Of a stretch of DNA of 64,000 nt, positions 53,285-64,000 are shown piece by piece. Position numbers and translations under genes: made by a program. The stretch covers positions 3,276,275-3,340,274 of the forward strand of contig OZ024742.1 in NCBI GenBank assembly GCA_964016885.1, written 5' to 3'. How positions within the stretch are numbered: position 1 is the first letter of the stretch; each line of letters opens with the position of its first letter. The notes under the pieces are model-generated. The model was not told where the DNA came from. It was given only the letters and a program-made list of their open reading frames with translations, and made no database searches. This DNA is from Eledone cirrhosa. Taxonomy: Eukaryota > Mollusca > Cephalopoda > Octopoda > Eledonidae.

Positions 53285-53370
53285 CCCACCAAGACCCTAC
53301 TCTCCAGAGCGTGAAATTAATAAACATTCGTTGTACTGCCTCTCTGTTTTGTCCCAGTTCAAATTTTTCC

Positions 53371-53372
<2 letters not shown>

Positions 53373-53424
<52 letters not shown>
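53373..53424. repeat. (TA)n microsatellite
   Basis: Pure TA directly after the PLE A tail. Confidence 0.97.
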
Positions 53425-53425
<1 letters not shown>

Positions 53426-53471
53426 AGATAAATTATATATTTATTTATTTATGAATATATATATATATATA

Positions 53472-53660
53472 TTAAGATAAATTAACGGAGCCATAGATTC
53501 TCGTTATTCCCTGTAAATTATGTGCTCAAAGGAAAAGGAATCCTGACCTCTTTAAAATACAATGTGTAGAAAGGGTAACACACTAGAGAAAGAGAGAGAG
53601 AGCGTGTGCCATCAATAAAACAGGGAAACTACCAGTGTATTGAATCTATAACTATATATA
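53472..53660 (+). repeat. Dispersed repeat R1, copy 3
   Basis: AAGATAAATTAACGGAGCCA through GTAACACACTAGAGAAAG and TGTGCCATCAATAAAACAGG. With the inverse copy at 48,720-49,007 it brackets the palindrome, PLE A and their TA tracts. Confidence 0.85.
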
Positions 53661-53729
53661 TATATATATATTCTTGGGGAGGGTCCCCAAGTATAACAAT
53701 ATTTGTTTCGCAAAACTAATTCATCGCCG

Positions 53730-54110
<381 letters not shown>

Positions 54111-54297
54111 TGTTCTCAGTCTGCGCATGCGCCACATCCGGGTGTCTGTGTGTGTTTATATTCGTTTATTTATTTGTTTATTTACATGTTACAGGTTGGT
54201 TGTTTGTTCTATGTCCGTGTGTGTTTTCATTTTGTTCTTAATTGTAAGTTGTGATGTTGCTGTTCCACTCGTGTTTTCTATTTAATTTTGGTTGTAA
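54111..54297 (-). other. Non-coding 3' flank of PLE C
   Basis: T/G-rich sequence on plus between the end of the PLE C frame and terminal repeat T. No frame or motif is recognised. Confidence 0.5.
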
Positions 54298-55592
54298 TTA
54301 TTTTATGTTTATTGCCTCTGTGATTTGTCTAAACATTGCGTCTTTTCTGTGTGTAGATTCTATTTTTATTTCTATGTTCTCTAATTTACTCTTATGTTCT
54401 ATTTTAGCATGTTGGTAGAGTACAGATGAGTCTTTACTATCTTGAAGGTCGCGCCAGTGTTCATTTATCCGTTCCCCTACACTACGAGCTGTCTCGCCTA
54501 TGTACACTATGTTTTTGTCTCTACATTGTCCTTCAGTACATCTTATGTTATATACTACATTTCTAGTTTTACAGTTAATATGGGGGCTTAATTTATAGGT
54601 TATACATTTCTTATCTATACAGGGGGGTCTTTGAAAAGGGTATGTCTTGCTAATAAGTGTTTTTACGGAGGTACCTGGTCTTTATACTATCTTAATATTG
54701 AGTTTATGTTTATCTAGGGCCCTTCTAAATTTGTAAGCTAATTCACCTCTAAGGGTTGTATCGATGAACATTACACTCTGGTATTTATTGCTATCATACC
54801 ATAAATTTATTCTATTAGCCTTATTCCTAGTTCTTTCTATTCTATTCCAAAATTTGCTCCTATACAAGGGGCAGGTCCCATTTGTGTCATTATTTACCAT
54901 TTTTTTCCCATTTGGTTCTGGCTCCTCTATACACTCTGATTTTATCTCTCTGATTGTAACCAGAGAACTGCATACGGTGGATGAAGTGTTGTATGTGTCT
55001 CTCTAGTTCTTCGGGGTTGCACATGCGGGACACGTTTCTCATCACCCGTACCAAATCCGCAATCAGTATGTTGATTTTGGTATGGTCCGAAACAGCTGAG
55101 TTTCGATGGATCAGATATTTGGAAGTCATGGGTTTGGCATAATGGGAATGGAGGATTTGTTTTTTGTTATTAATGGTATCTAACCAGAGCTCTGTGTCTA
55201 GTACAGGTAATCGATGGTTGGGGTGTTTACTTTGGTAGTCTATAGTAACTCTCATACTCTGGTGGATGGAGTTAGCTATTTGCTGGATGCTTTCCATTGT
55301 GTTTTTCTCTAGTTCCTGACTGTTCTCTAGTGGGTGTGTTTTAACTACGATGTTTATATCATCAACGTAGCGGGAGTACATTATCAGGGTTAAGGGGTCT
55401 TCTAATTGTTCTTTAAGTTTAAGTTTAAGTCTACTGTCTCACCATACCATGAATAGGTTAGCTATGTCGCCTGCAATGCTAACATCAATGGCTTCTCCTT
55501 CCTCTTTAATGAAAAAACATATGCCCAAGAGGAAGGAGCAGTCATTGGCAACAGAGAAGAACTGAAATCCCTTCAACGCTGGGAAAAAAGTG
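54298..55592 (-). pseudogene. PLE C: reverse transcriptase and GIY-YIG remnant
   Basis: Read on minus from 55,592: a run including FFSVANDCSFLLG and IAGDIANLFMVW (RT motif B region), then TGA at 55,439-55,441 where a Trp is expected. It continues with SRYVDDINIV (catalytic YVDD, near 55,370), LPVLDTELWLD and a thumb-like segment. The frame shifts in an A run near 54,905, continues with FRRALDKHK, meets TAA at 54,682, then reads cysteine-bearing PPCIDKKC and NVVYNIRCTEGQC, then VYIGETARSVGERINEH, a GIY-YIG signature. The part upstream of motif B is missing. The RYVDD and WWD-type context differ clearly from PLEs A and B, so it is a separate lineage. I cannot name the clade. Confidence 0.85.
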
Positions 55593-55610
55593 CCGCTTGG
55601 TTCCTACACT

Positions 55611-58480
55611 ATGAATCGACTTTTCAAACGGATTACACCTCCAATAACCCGTTCATAAAAATAGGAAAACCCCCAAGCCACTAACAAACGAAGAAGGAAG
55701 CACCACACCGAAGATGAACTTCCAAACCTCGCTACCATAAGAAGGAACAGTAACCCTAGAAATCATCTCCCCCAGAATGACATTTACAGCTTTACCCCTT
55801 CAAGGAGACACCATACCAAATCACTCAACTACTACGCGGATGCCTCATCGTCAAACATAGGGAAAAGATACCACCACCATGATAGATGTAACAACTTCCC
55901 CGCTTCAAGGGGACAGCAAGGTAATTTCCATTTTCTCAACTCTCGCTTCCACAATACACAACAAACCCACACCACACGATACAACCAACAACGTAGGCCA
56001 CCTATAACACCACCAACATAGCACATATAAACACACACCCATACTTGCAGTACAGGAACACCCCATTCAATCTACAACCACCAACCCGAACCACATTTTA
56101 CAACAACAAGGAATATAACAAACACAGGAGACCACTTAACATCAGCAGACAACCCCTCTACCCCAACCATTTTTTAGATACAGCACACAGATACAGGCAA
56201 ACAAAATAACACAAGACAGGGAGGAGAAACCGATAGTAACAAAAAAATTATCAATCTTACTAGTGCAGAACCAACACCCAACCTTATCAACTTACTCTCC
56301 AAAGGTCTTAAATTTACACCGACCCCACTACGTCCTAACTACTATGAAATGAAGGAAGACATCACAGACTTCTGTAGAAAGTTACGACTCAGTGAACAAC
56401 TATTCGACCAGTACAATGAGGATGAATCATTAGCCAGAAATAGAAGCAATTACACCCCATCAAAAGGTAGAAATAAAATCCTGGATGAATTCTGTGAACA
56501 CATCACAAACTTCCCTTACCAACACTTGCACAGACAAAAACACAAGCCAAACCTCAACAAGAAAGACTGGGAAGAATTAAATAGATTAAAAACCGACAGA
56601 ACCATTACAATTAAAGAGGCTGATAAAGGGAGTACAGTAGTCCTAATGGAGACAGAATTCTATATCAACTTAGCGCTCTCCACTTTGGAAAACGAAACAT
56701 ACTACGAAAAGGCTGAACACTACAATCAACAGAAAATTATGAGAAACCTAAAAACTCTGATCAACCAATACAAAGTAGGACTCACTAACAAGGAATTCAG
56801 CTTCATCACAGACTTCACAAGTAAATCCAGCCTTTTCTACGGTATCCCTAATGTACATAAAAGCGAATTAATAAGTAAGGCATGCAAGGAAGCCACAGAC
56901 ATAGTCATCAATGTCCCCTCACCCAATGATCTCAAATTAAAACCTATAATAACAGGCCCCGCTTGCGAAACCCACCGCCTTAGCAACTTCATTGATACCC
57001 TTCTCAAGCCTTTTCTCAAACACATCAAAATCTATATAAGGGACGTCCTAGATATGCTCAAACACCTCACTAATATGCCACTTTCTGAACAAACCCTACT
57101 AGTGACGGTCGATGTAGTCAACCTATACTCCAACATCCCCACAACCTAGGAATAGAAGCTATCCAATTCTGGCTGGATAATTACCACAATGAACTTCCAC
57201 AACGCATCAAAAAAGAAATCGTGGTAGACGGACTCAAATTTATCTTGGAGAACAATTACTTCGTTTTCAATAACAAACCCTACAGGCAGAAATCTGGGAC
57301 CGCTATAGGAACGAAAACAGCCCCCCACTTATGCCAACCTAGTCATGGGATACCTGGAAATCACCCTCTACACTAAAGTCCTAAACAAATTTGGAAACAC
57401 TCTCCACTTACACATAGAAAGGAACTGGAAGCGATATCTAGATGACTGCTTCATCCTTTGGCACGAAAACATCGAGAAACTTAAAGAATTTCACACCCTT
57501 ATAAATGGGCTCAACACGAATATTAACTTCACGATGGAATACTGCCATCAACAACTCCCCTTCCTCGACATCCTCATTAAGATCCATAACAAAAAAATAG
57601 AAACAGACATATACTACAAGCCCACAGACTCCAAGCAATATCTTCCTTTCAACTCTTGCCACCCTAGACACGTTAAAATTAATATTCCCTACAACTTAGC
57701 CAAGAGAATCTGTACTATAGTCTCCAATAAAAACACCTGGTACTTACGGCTACAAGAACTAAAGGAAACACTCATAGGCAGGGACTACCCTGCATCACTA
57801 ATTGACAATGGAATCCAACGTGCCCTAAAACTCAGTACCCAGGACCTTAGACACTCTAAAGTAAATCAACCGAAACTAAAAGCTCTTCCATACATCTCCA
57901 CACACAACCTCTCAGCAATGAGGCCTTTGACACCATCCTCCAGAACATCCCTGTGTTGAAAAAGGACCATAGAATGAACCAAATCCTACGAACACACGAT
58001 ATCATAAAGAGCAAAAGACAATCTAAGTCAATGAAAAACATCCTAACACATGCCAAAGTACTGCCAACCACAACAACGAAACCCACAGTAAAAAAATGCG
58101 ATAGACCCAACTGTGGCATTTGCATCAACCTAATAGAGGGTTCGGAATTCTATTTCAAAGAAGGACAACGTTTTATAGTAAAACACAATTTCACATGTGC
58201 ATCGGAAAATCTAATATATGTATGAACTTGCTCAGGTTGTCGAGAACAATACATAGGTCAGACCAAAAACAGCCTCCGCCAACGCATGACTGTCCATAGA
58301 TCCCAAATTAAAATACGGGAATACAGGAAAATACCACTGAGTGAACACATTGATACCTGTGCCGCCCAAAATCATCCCAACTTCAGAATCTTTCCCCTCT
58401 ACAAATTTAAAGATAATACCACCCACACCCAGCGCATCAGCAAGGAATCTTACTTTATTAACAAATACGGACCCATCTAA
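55611..58480 (+). pseudogene. PLE B: near full-length reverse transcriptase plus GIY-YIG endonuclease, broken
   Basis: Role as for PLE A. A possible ATG at 55,611 opens a Ser/His/Asn/Arg-rich N-terminal segment (about 130 codons, two stops near its start, end near 56,020). After frame changes, NLINLLSKGLKFTPTP (about 56,280) leads into an open frame to 57,149 with EADKGSTVVLME, LFYGIPNVHK, LKPIITGPACETHRLS and VTVDVVNLYSNIP (first catalytic Asp). Frameshifts near 57,145 and in a C6 run near 57,320 flank GTAIGTKTAP (motif B). YLDD is at 57,435-57,446. A further frameshift near 57,945 leads to CDRPNCGIC, LIYV, an in-frame TGA (58,223) and YIGQTKNSLRQRM (GIY-YIG with Arg), ending at TAA 58,478. 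It is AT-richer than PLE A and so a different family. It lies 5' to 5' with PLE C. Confidence 0.88.
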
Positions 58481-59072
58481 ACACTTCTCCCTAAGACGAA
58501 CCCACAACATACACACGTCAACATACATACCTACATCAGCACACATCTCTACCCTCATATATACACAATGACATACGTAAACACACATGTTCTATGGTGC
58601 AACACAAATATACACAAATGTGCATACCTTTTGATGTCTATAGATATAAACGTGCCGACACACACACATGCATTGCACACTGATGGGCACATACATTTTT
58701 GTGCACAGGTATTCCAATACGGCAAGGCCTTACAATCTGGACACACTCCAGATACATATTTGTGCACAGGTATTCCAATACGGCAAGGCCTAAGGGATCC
58801 CCCTTTCAGTACGTACAATCTGGACACACACACACACACTCACACACACCTTGGTATTATGCCAATACTATATATCATTTCACACCTTTTATTATTAAGG
58901 TTTTTGATGTTCTATTGAGAGAATCGATTTTACTGAAAATATCGAATAATGTACACCATTTTACCAGGAAAAAAATACTGGTCCACCCACACACACACAC
59001 ACACACATTCTCACACACACACACACATATATACACACACACATACACACGCGTACATTAACATACAAAGAG

Positions 59073-59150
<78 letters not shown>

Positions 59151-59490
59151 ACACACTTCTCCGTATAAGACAAGAGCTGAAAAATATCTTTTAACATGTT
59201 AAAATATCCCCCACTCACTTACAGACACATTCCTACTGACCATCCCTCTACCACAAATTACTCTGCTACACACACACACACTTGTCTTAATAGGCATTTG
59301 AACTGTCAACAGGCTGCGGTCGCACACACATCCCTGCTGACCATTATCACAACAACGAACACTTTACTACTACTACTACACACACACACACATATTTGTT
59401 GTGAAAGAGTCATTTCTCAGTCAGCCGACACAAACCTACTTTTGGCGCAAAATCAGTTTTTTACATTCACATGACCTCTACCGACCAATC
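58481..59490. other. CA-rich 3' region of PLE B
   Basis: A/C-rich sequence without a credible gene. It contains a 61-bp direct duplication (GTGCACAGGTATTCCAATAC at 58,701 and 58,762) and several CACACA tracts. Confidence 0.6.
59076..59146. repeat. (CA)35 microsatellite
   Basis: Pure CA of about 70 bp, with shorter CA tracts at 58,988 and 59,020. Confidence 0.97.
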
Positions 59491-59522
59491 AAAATTGTTC
59501 TGTCCTACGCCATTTTGTTTCT

Positions 59523-59612
59523 CAACATTTATTATAATAAATTGAAGTGAAAGCAACTGGTGCGTGTGTTTCTTATTGGCAACATGACCCTCCCAAAGTA
59601 TAACAATATCGG
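59523..59612 (+). repeat. Terminal repeat T, partial copy
   Basis: TTTATTATAATAAATTGAAG through CATGACCCTCCCAAAGTATA, the last ~85 bp of repeat T, in the same orientation as the fuller copy that follows 45 bp later. Confidence 0.85.
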
Positions 59613-59654
59613 TTTCAACACACGTTTTCAGATAAAGAATCTTGCTAAACAAAA

Positions 59655-59933
59655 TGGCGTAGGACAGAACAAAGGACAAAACAAAACAAAAAAAACAAAA
59701 CAAAGGAGAGACACAAAAACAAAGAAAAGAATCCCCAGTCACTGAAGAGGTCACAGAATGTGTGACGAAAGAACTTTGACAATATATAAACAACCATCTG
59801 GTTGTGGAACCAACCAACCAACCGGAAATTTATAAATTCCTAAATTTATAAATTTATTATAATAAATTGAAGTGAAAACAACTGGTGCATGTGTTTCTTA
59901 TTGGCAACATGACCCTCCCAAAGTATAACAATA
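59655..59933 (+). repeat. Terminal repeat T, right copy
   Basis: Inverted copy of 53,840-54,110, running outward from PLE B into (TA)n. Small differences (ATGTGTGACG against ATGCGTGACG, three GGTT units against four) show they are not products of a very recent event. Confidence 0.88.
59738..59780 (+). ncRNA. Hammerhead-like motif in terminal repeat T, right
   Basis: Stem I GTCA / TGAC, CTGAAGA, an extra G, stem II GTCAC-(AGAATGT)-GTGAC, GAA, AGAACTT. Same fold as 53,994-54,036. Confidence 0.5.
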
Positions 59934-59957
59934 TATATATATATATATATATATATC
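59931..59957. repeat. (TA)n microsatellite
   Basis: Short TA run at the outer end of terminal repeat T. Confidence 0.95.
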
Positions 59958-60009
59958 TTAAACGGCCGACTTTCGTCAAATCGGACCGAGGGAACAATGT
60001 TTCCGTTGG

Positions 60010-60176
60010 TCTTTCCAATTGCTAATACTATCTATCGGTCGCAACTCCAGGTAGAAGGAGCAACGTGAAATAAAGTGTCTTGCTCAAGGACATAACGCAT
60101 CGCCTGGTCCAGGAATCGAACTCACAACCTTACGATTGCGAATCCAATTCTCTAACCACTCAGCCACACGCCTTCA
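60010..60176 (-). mobile_element. tRNA-derived SINE, family 2 relative
   Basis: On minus the head reads TGGCTGAGTGGTTAGAGAAT (A box) and GTTGTGAGTTCGATTCC (B box), followed by CCTTGAGCAAGACACTTTAT. It is diverged from the SINEs at 44.5-45.2 kb. Confidence 0.85.
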
Positions 60177-60680
60177 TATATATAGGAATGAAAGATTTTG
60201 TTATTCCACCCGAGCGGCAATATAAAGAAAAGAAGTTGATATGCACTAGAAAGTTTATCTACAGTAATTTTACTGTTTCACATTTTAATGAGTTTGGGAG
60301 ACTTGGAGCTATGCCTTAACTGTCTCGCCTCAGACTGCAGTTTGAACATTCTCTTTCTGTATCGAGAGAAAATGTCTCAAATTCCTACCTGTTTAAGAAG
60401 AAAATTGATTGGTTGAAGATAATCACATGATTAGTCTTAGAACGTCCTTAGTTCTCACATGCGCCCGTGCATGATATTATGTGACAAAAAATAATAACAT
60501 TTGCGTCAAAAGTTAAAGCTTTCATGGTTCAGTGAATTTCTCTAATGACCATCCAAAATATCCAAGGCTCTCTAAATTTAAACTGTCAGTTGGTAGAATG
60601 AACTAGAATTGAATGCATGTAGTCATGAATTTTTTTTAGTTCTCCACTACGTCCGTGCTTTAGTGTTTTGGGGCGAAATG
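60177..60680. other. Unique-looking DNA, nothing recognised
   Basis: No convincing coding frame. One 79-codon frame (60,080-60,319) is mostly translated SINE. Confidence 0.5.
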
Positions 60681-60682
60681 AT

Positions 60683-60858
60683 AACAATAATTGTTTCTAC
60701 TTTTGGACAAAGCCAGCAATTATCCAGTGCATTACTGGTACTTTATTTTATCGACCCCGTAAGGATGAAAGGCAAAGTTAACCTCGGCGGGATTTGAACT
60801 CATAATAGCGTCAGAATGCGTCAAAGCATGGCGTCCGACCATCTACCGATACTGCCAA
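60683..60858 (-). mobile_element. SINE, family 1
   Basis: AATTGTTTCTACTTTTGGAC, ATTACTGGTACTTTATTTTA, ATCGACCCCGTAAGGATGAA and GGCGGGATTTGAACTCA (B box inverse), ending TACCGATACTGCCAATC. Confidence 0.88.
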
Positions 60859-60861
60859 TCA

Positions 60862-61055
60862 ACAATAATTGTTTCTACTTTAGGCACAAGGCCAGCAATT
60901 ACCCAGTGCATTACTGGTACTTTATTTTATCGACCCCGTAAGGATGAAAGGCAAAGTCAACCTCGGCGGGATTTGAACTCAGATCGTAAAGGGACGTAAC
61001 TATGCTGGAAAGCATGGCGGCCGACCCTCTACCGATACTGCCAATCCACCAATCA
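60862..61055 (-). mobile_element. SINE, family 1, second tandem copy
   Basis: Starts four bases after the preceding copy ends and has the same orientation, with GGCACAAGGCCAGCAATTAC, the same B box inverse and TACCGATACTGCCAATCCAC. Confidence 0.88.
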
Positions 61056-61394
61056 ACAATAATGATTGTAACTTGTAACTGCACAAAAAGTTAAGGTTGC
61101 CATGGTTCACTGATTATGTCCATTGGCAGTCCAATAAATCAAGGCTGTGTCAATTCAATACGTCAAGTGGGAGAAAGATGTGTATGTGTGTATGTACACA
61201 TAACATTTTTGTTCTCTACTACGTCCGTACGTTAGTGTCATGCGAGGAAAAGTCATAATTATGTTGTCGGCTGTGTAATTTCAACATGTCAAATGGCTGG
61301 ATGAAGAATGAGAGAGAGAGTGTATCACTGAGAGAGTGAGCGTGTGTGTGTGTGTGTCTGTGATTCAGTCTAGGGTTTTGTCTCAATGGTGGAA
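61056..61394. other. Short microsatellite-bearing stretch, no gene seen
   Basis: Contains small GAGAGA and TGTGTG runs near 61,310-61,362. Otherwise unremarkable. Confidence 0.5.
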
Positions 61395-61665
61395 TGTTCT
61401 GATAGATAATGTTATATACCTCTGTATTTTGGAGGTTGTGTATTGTAATAACGGGTAGAGAATTGGCTGTACCTGAAGTGGCTTTATTTTGTTTTCCAAG
61501 TTCTTGGATATGTACTCGTTATCTATTAACGTTAATGAGTCTTTCAAGTAGCATTTGTCTTAATTCGTGGAGTCTTTTATTTCGAATTCCATAATTTGAG
61601 ACAATTGTGTTGACACATTCTAAGGATTCTAGTAAATATTTATAGAACTTCAAGCTTATTTTAAT
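61395..61665 (-). pseudogene. Unidentified degenerate reading frame
   Basis: On minus one frame stays open for about 90 codons with a single TAA. It has protein-like composition: LKFYKYLLESLECVNTIV, then RNKRLHELRQMLLERLI, then the stop, then VHIQELGKQNKATSGTANS and LPVITIHNLQNTEVYNII. It ends against a CA/GA microsatellite. The Leu/Arg/Glu-rich part could form a helix. I do not recognise the family. A decayed transposon gene or an exon are both possible, and chance is not excluded. Confidence 0.3.
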
Positions 61666-61770
61666 CTAGATTGTTCGTATATCTCGATCCAGTTGTATAC
61701 CATGATTAAATTGGCATGTTACAATCTAAATACTGGGGTGACCTTGATCGATAAATTAACATGGCCGTAC

Positions 61771-62105
<335 letters not shown>

Positions 62106-62309
62106 TATATAAGGTTAGTAATTTAAAACTCTACTTCAGTGATTTGATTCTGACTTAGGTCTTTTTTCTATTTAATTGCCAAACCTGTAGATCTTGTTTT
62201 CTATACAGTAACGGTAAAAATCACTTGTAATAATCCTTTACACACATTTCACTATGTAACACACTTCTATTTGTGTAATATATTTGTATATATATATGAA
62301 AAATGGCGT

Positions 62310-63355
62310 GCTGCATGTTGCAAATAGGATACATATGAATGAAATTAGTCCGTCATCAGTGATCTTACAACCGTCATTGGTATTTCTTCACATTAAAGAT
62401 CATATACCTCTGGCTGGTGCGAGCAATAATTAAAAAAAGGTATTGGGACACGTAAAATAGGGTGAAGCAAGCGAGACATGTAAACAAACAGAGATGGTAA
62501 TGCAACGGAAAGAGAGGAAGAGGAGAAACAAGTCCGTGATAACTGTGAACATAAATTCGATCAAATCATAGACGAGGACAGATACAGACCGTCCGAGCCG
62601 AGTGAGATGTAAGTGAGAAAAGGATTTCACACAGGTCAATCGGGAGGAGGTGAGAGAGGGGGAGTAGCAGAGAGTGAGTGAGTGAAAGTGTGAGGAAGAG
62701 GCCAGCTGGGAGAGAGTGACTGGCAGAAGGGGTAAGTTATTGCTCGCACCAGCCAGAGGTATATGATCTTTAATGCGAAGAAATAGCAATGACGGTTGCA
62801 AGATCACTGATGACGGACTAATTTTATTCATATTTATCCCATTTGCAACACGAAGCACGCCATTTTTCATATATTTATTTTTTTCCCCATCCGCTGTGAC
62901 CTGTCTGTTTCTTTCTTACTGCTTCCCCTTTCTCTGTATCTCTCACCTTTATTTTACCCCCTCTGCACAGTCACTCTCTCTCAGCTGGCCTCTTCTTCAC
63001 ACTTTCACTCACTCACTCACTCTATGCTACTCCCCCTCTCTCACTTCCTTCCGCTTGACCTGTGTGAAATCCTTTTCTCGCTTACATCTCACTCGGCTCG
63101 GACGGTCTGTATCTCTCCTCGTCTATGATTTGATCGAACTTAAGTTCACAGTTATCACGGACATGTTTCTCCTCTGCCTCTCTTTCCGCTGCATTACCCT
63201 CTCTGTTTACATGTCTCGCTTGCTTCACCCTATTTTACGTGTCCCAATACCTTTTTTTAGTTATTGCTCGCACCAGCCAGAGGTATATGATCTTTAATGC
63301 GAAGAAATACCAATGACGGTTGGAAGATCACTGACGACGGACTAATTTTATTCAT
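62310..63355. repeat. Two ~525-bp dispersed elements in opposite orientation plus a terminal copy
   Basis: 62,310 to about 62,735 is the reverse complement of the right-hand part (CATGTCTCGCTTGCTTCACC at 63,210 against its inverse near 62,460). TTATTGCTCGCACCAGCCAG occurs at 62,737 and 63,260, and the terminal block with GACGGACTAATTTTATTCAT recurs about 524 bp apart. The body matches 46,340-46,760, including CTCACTCGGCTCGGACGGTC here against a diverged copy there. Confidence 0.8.
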
Positions 63356-63571
63356 ATATATATATATATATATACGTGTAGACGCGTTCTTGAGACTAGT
63401 AAAATGAGGTATCCTCTTGATAAGTCGGCAGACCTCGCAAGGACTCTATATCTTTATGATATATTGTTTTTTGTTTATGCCACGAAACTACGTAGTCGAG
63501 GAATTTAGGAGCAGTTTAGGTATGATACATTTTATTACTAATTATATCTAAATGTTTCTTCTCTCTTCATA

Positions 63572-63574
<3 letters not shown>

Positions 63575-63650
<76 letters not shown>
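63575..63650. repeat. (TA)n microsatellite
   Basis: Pure TA of about 75 bp followed by CACACATATACATATA. Confidence 0.97.
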
Positions 63651-63659
<9 letters not shown>

Positions 63660-63662
<3 letters not shown>

Positions 63663-63936
63663 TATAAACACACACATTCATATACACAGCCACTTTACTG
63701 GGAAACCCAATATTAAAACATTTTTCTTCCCTCCTACATTTATGTTGCCATTCTCTCTCAAAATATTACCCCTCTCTCAATAAAACATTATATGCCTTTC
63801 TAACCCTCTCTCTCACTAGACAACATCTCCTTCTCTCACTAAACCACAAAACTTTCTCTGTCTCTCTATATCCCACTACACACAACACACTCTCTCTCTT
63901 ACACCCTCTCTCTCTATACAGACACACACATACCTA

Positions 63937-64000
<64 letters not shown>
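63660..64000. repeat. CT-rich low complexity ending in (TA)n
   Basis: CTCTCT-rich sequence with no gene, closing with CT and TA runs that continue past the window edge. Confidence 0.85.

Larger units (their letters stand above)
49848..53365 (+). mobile_element. Penelope-like element A, 5'-truncated
   Basis: A C-rich, G-poor block that contrasts sharply with AT-rich flanks. It holds reverse transcriptase and GIY-YIG endonuclease coding sequence (to 51,746), a ~1.4-kb A/C-rich 3' region, a hammerhead-like motif at 53,249 and an AATAAA-like tail (TTAATAAACATTCG) before (TA)n. The left end is cut at a short TA run, so the N-terminal part is missing. Confidence 0.85.

Overview
The window looks like non-coding, repeat-built DNA of a cephalopod mollusc, most likely an octopus. 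I infer this from tRNA-derived SINEs of two octopus-type families, very long pure (TA)n runs, abundant Penelope-like elements (PLEs) and an AT-rich background. I ran no database search. I see no intact host gene in the 64 kb.

Layout. 1-34,137 is one tandem array of a 15-bp unit (GTTGAAGACAACAAC, with an AGC variant). It is organised in higher-order repeats: boundary cassettes that each carry a 14-bp unit (about 45 of them), about three copies of a 2.35-2.7 kb block, then nearly three copies of a ~6.4 kb block. 34,138-37,470 is AT-rich DNA with two SINE fragments. 37,470-43,300 is a cluster of foldback and terminal-inverted-repeat elements separated by (TA)n. 43,441-46,190 is a 2.75 kb inverted repeat carrying SINEs. 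46,190-49,790 holds a ~525-bp repeat, a decayed Helitron helicase fragment, more foldbacks and a 298-bp near-perfect palindrome. 49,848-53,365 is a C-rich PLE (A). 53,840-59,933 holds two more broken PLEs (C on minus, B on plus) placed 5' to 5' and bracketed by inverted copies of one terminal repeat. 59,960-64,000 holds SINEs, microsatellites and another pair of ~525-bp repeats.

Main discovery. Ten hammerhead-ribozyme-like motifs from six unrelated-looking repeat families lie between 37.7 and 59.8 kb. The best family has three copies at 37.7, 38.9 and 40.5 kb. These keep the CUGANGA and GAAA core boxes, stem II and a 6-bp stem I whose third pair changes as U-G, G-U and A-U. Such covariation supports a real RNA fold. 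Several motifs share a very short palindromic stem III (ACUAGU, ACGU, AAUU, ACCGGU), as in the dimer-type hammerheads known from PLEs and animal retrozymes. One sits at the 3' end of PLE A, and another lies in the repeat that brackets PLEs C and B. The mobile DNA here therefore looks like a community of ribozyme-bearing retroelements.
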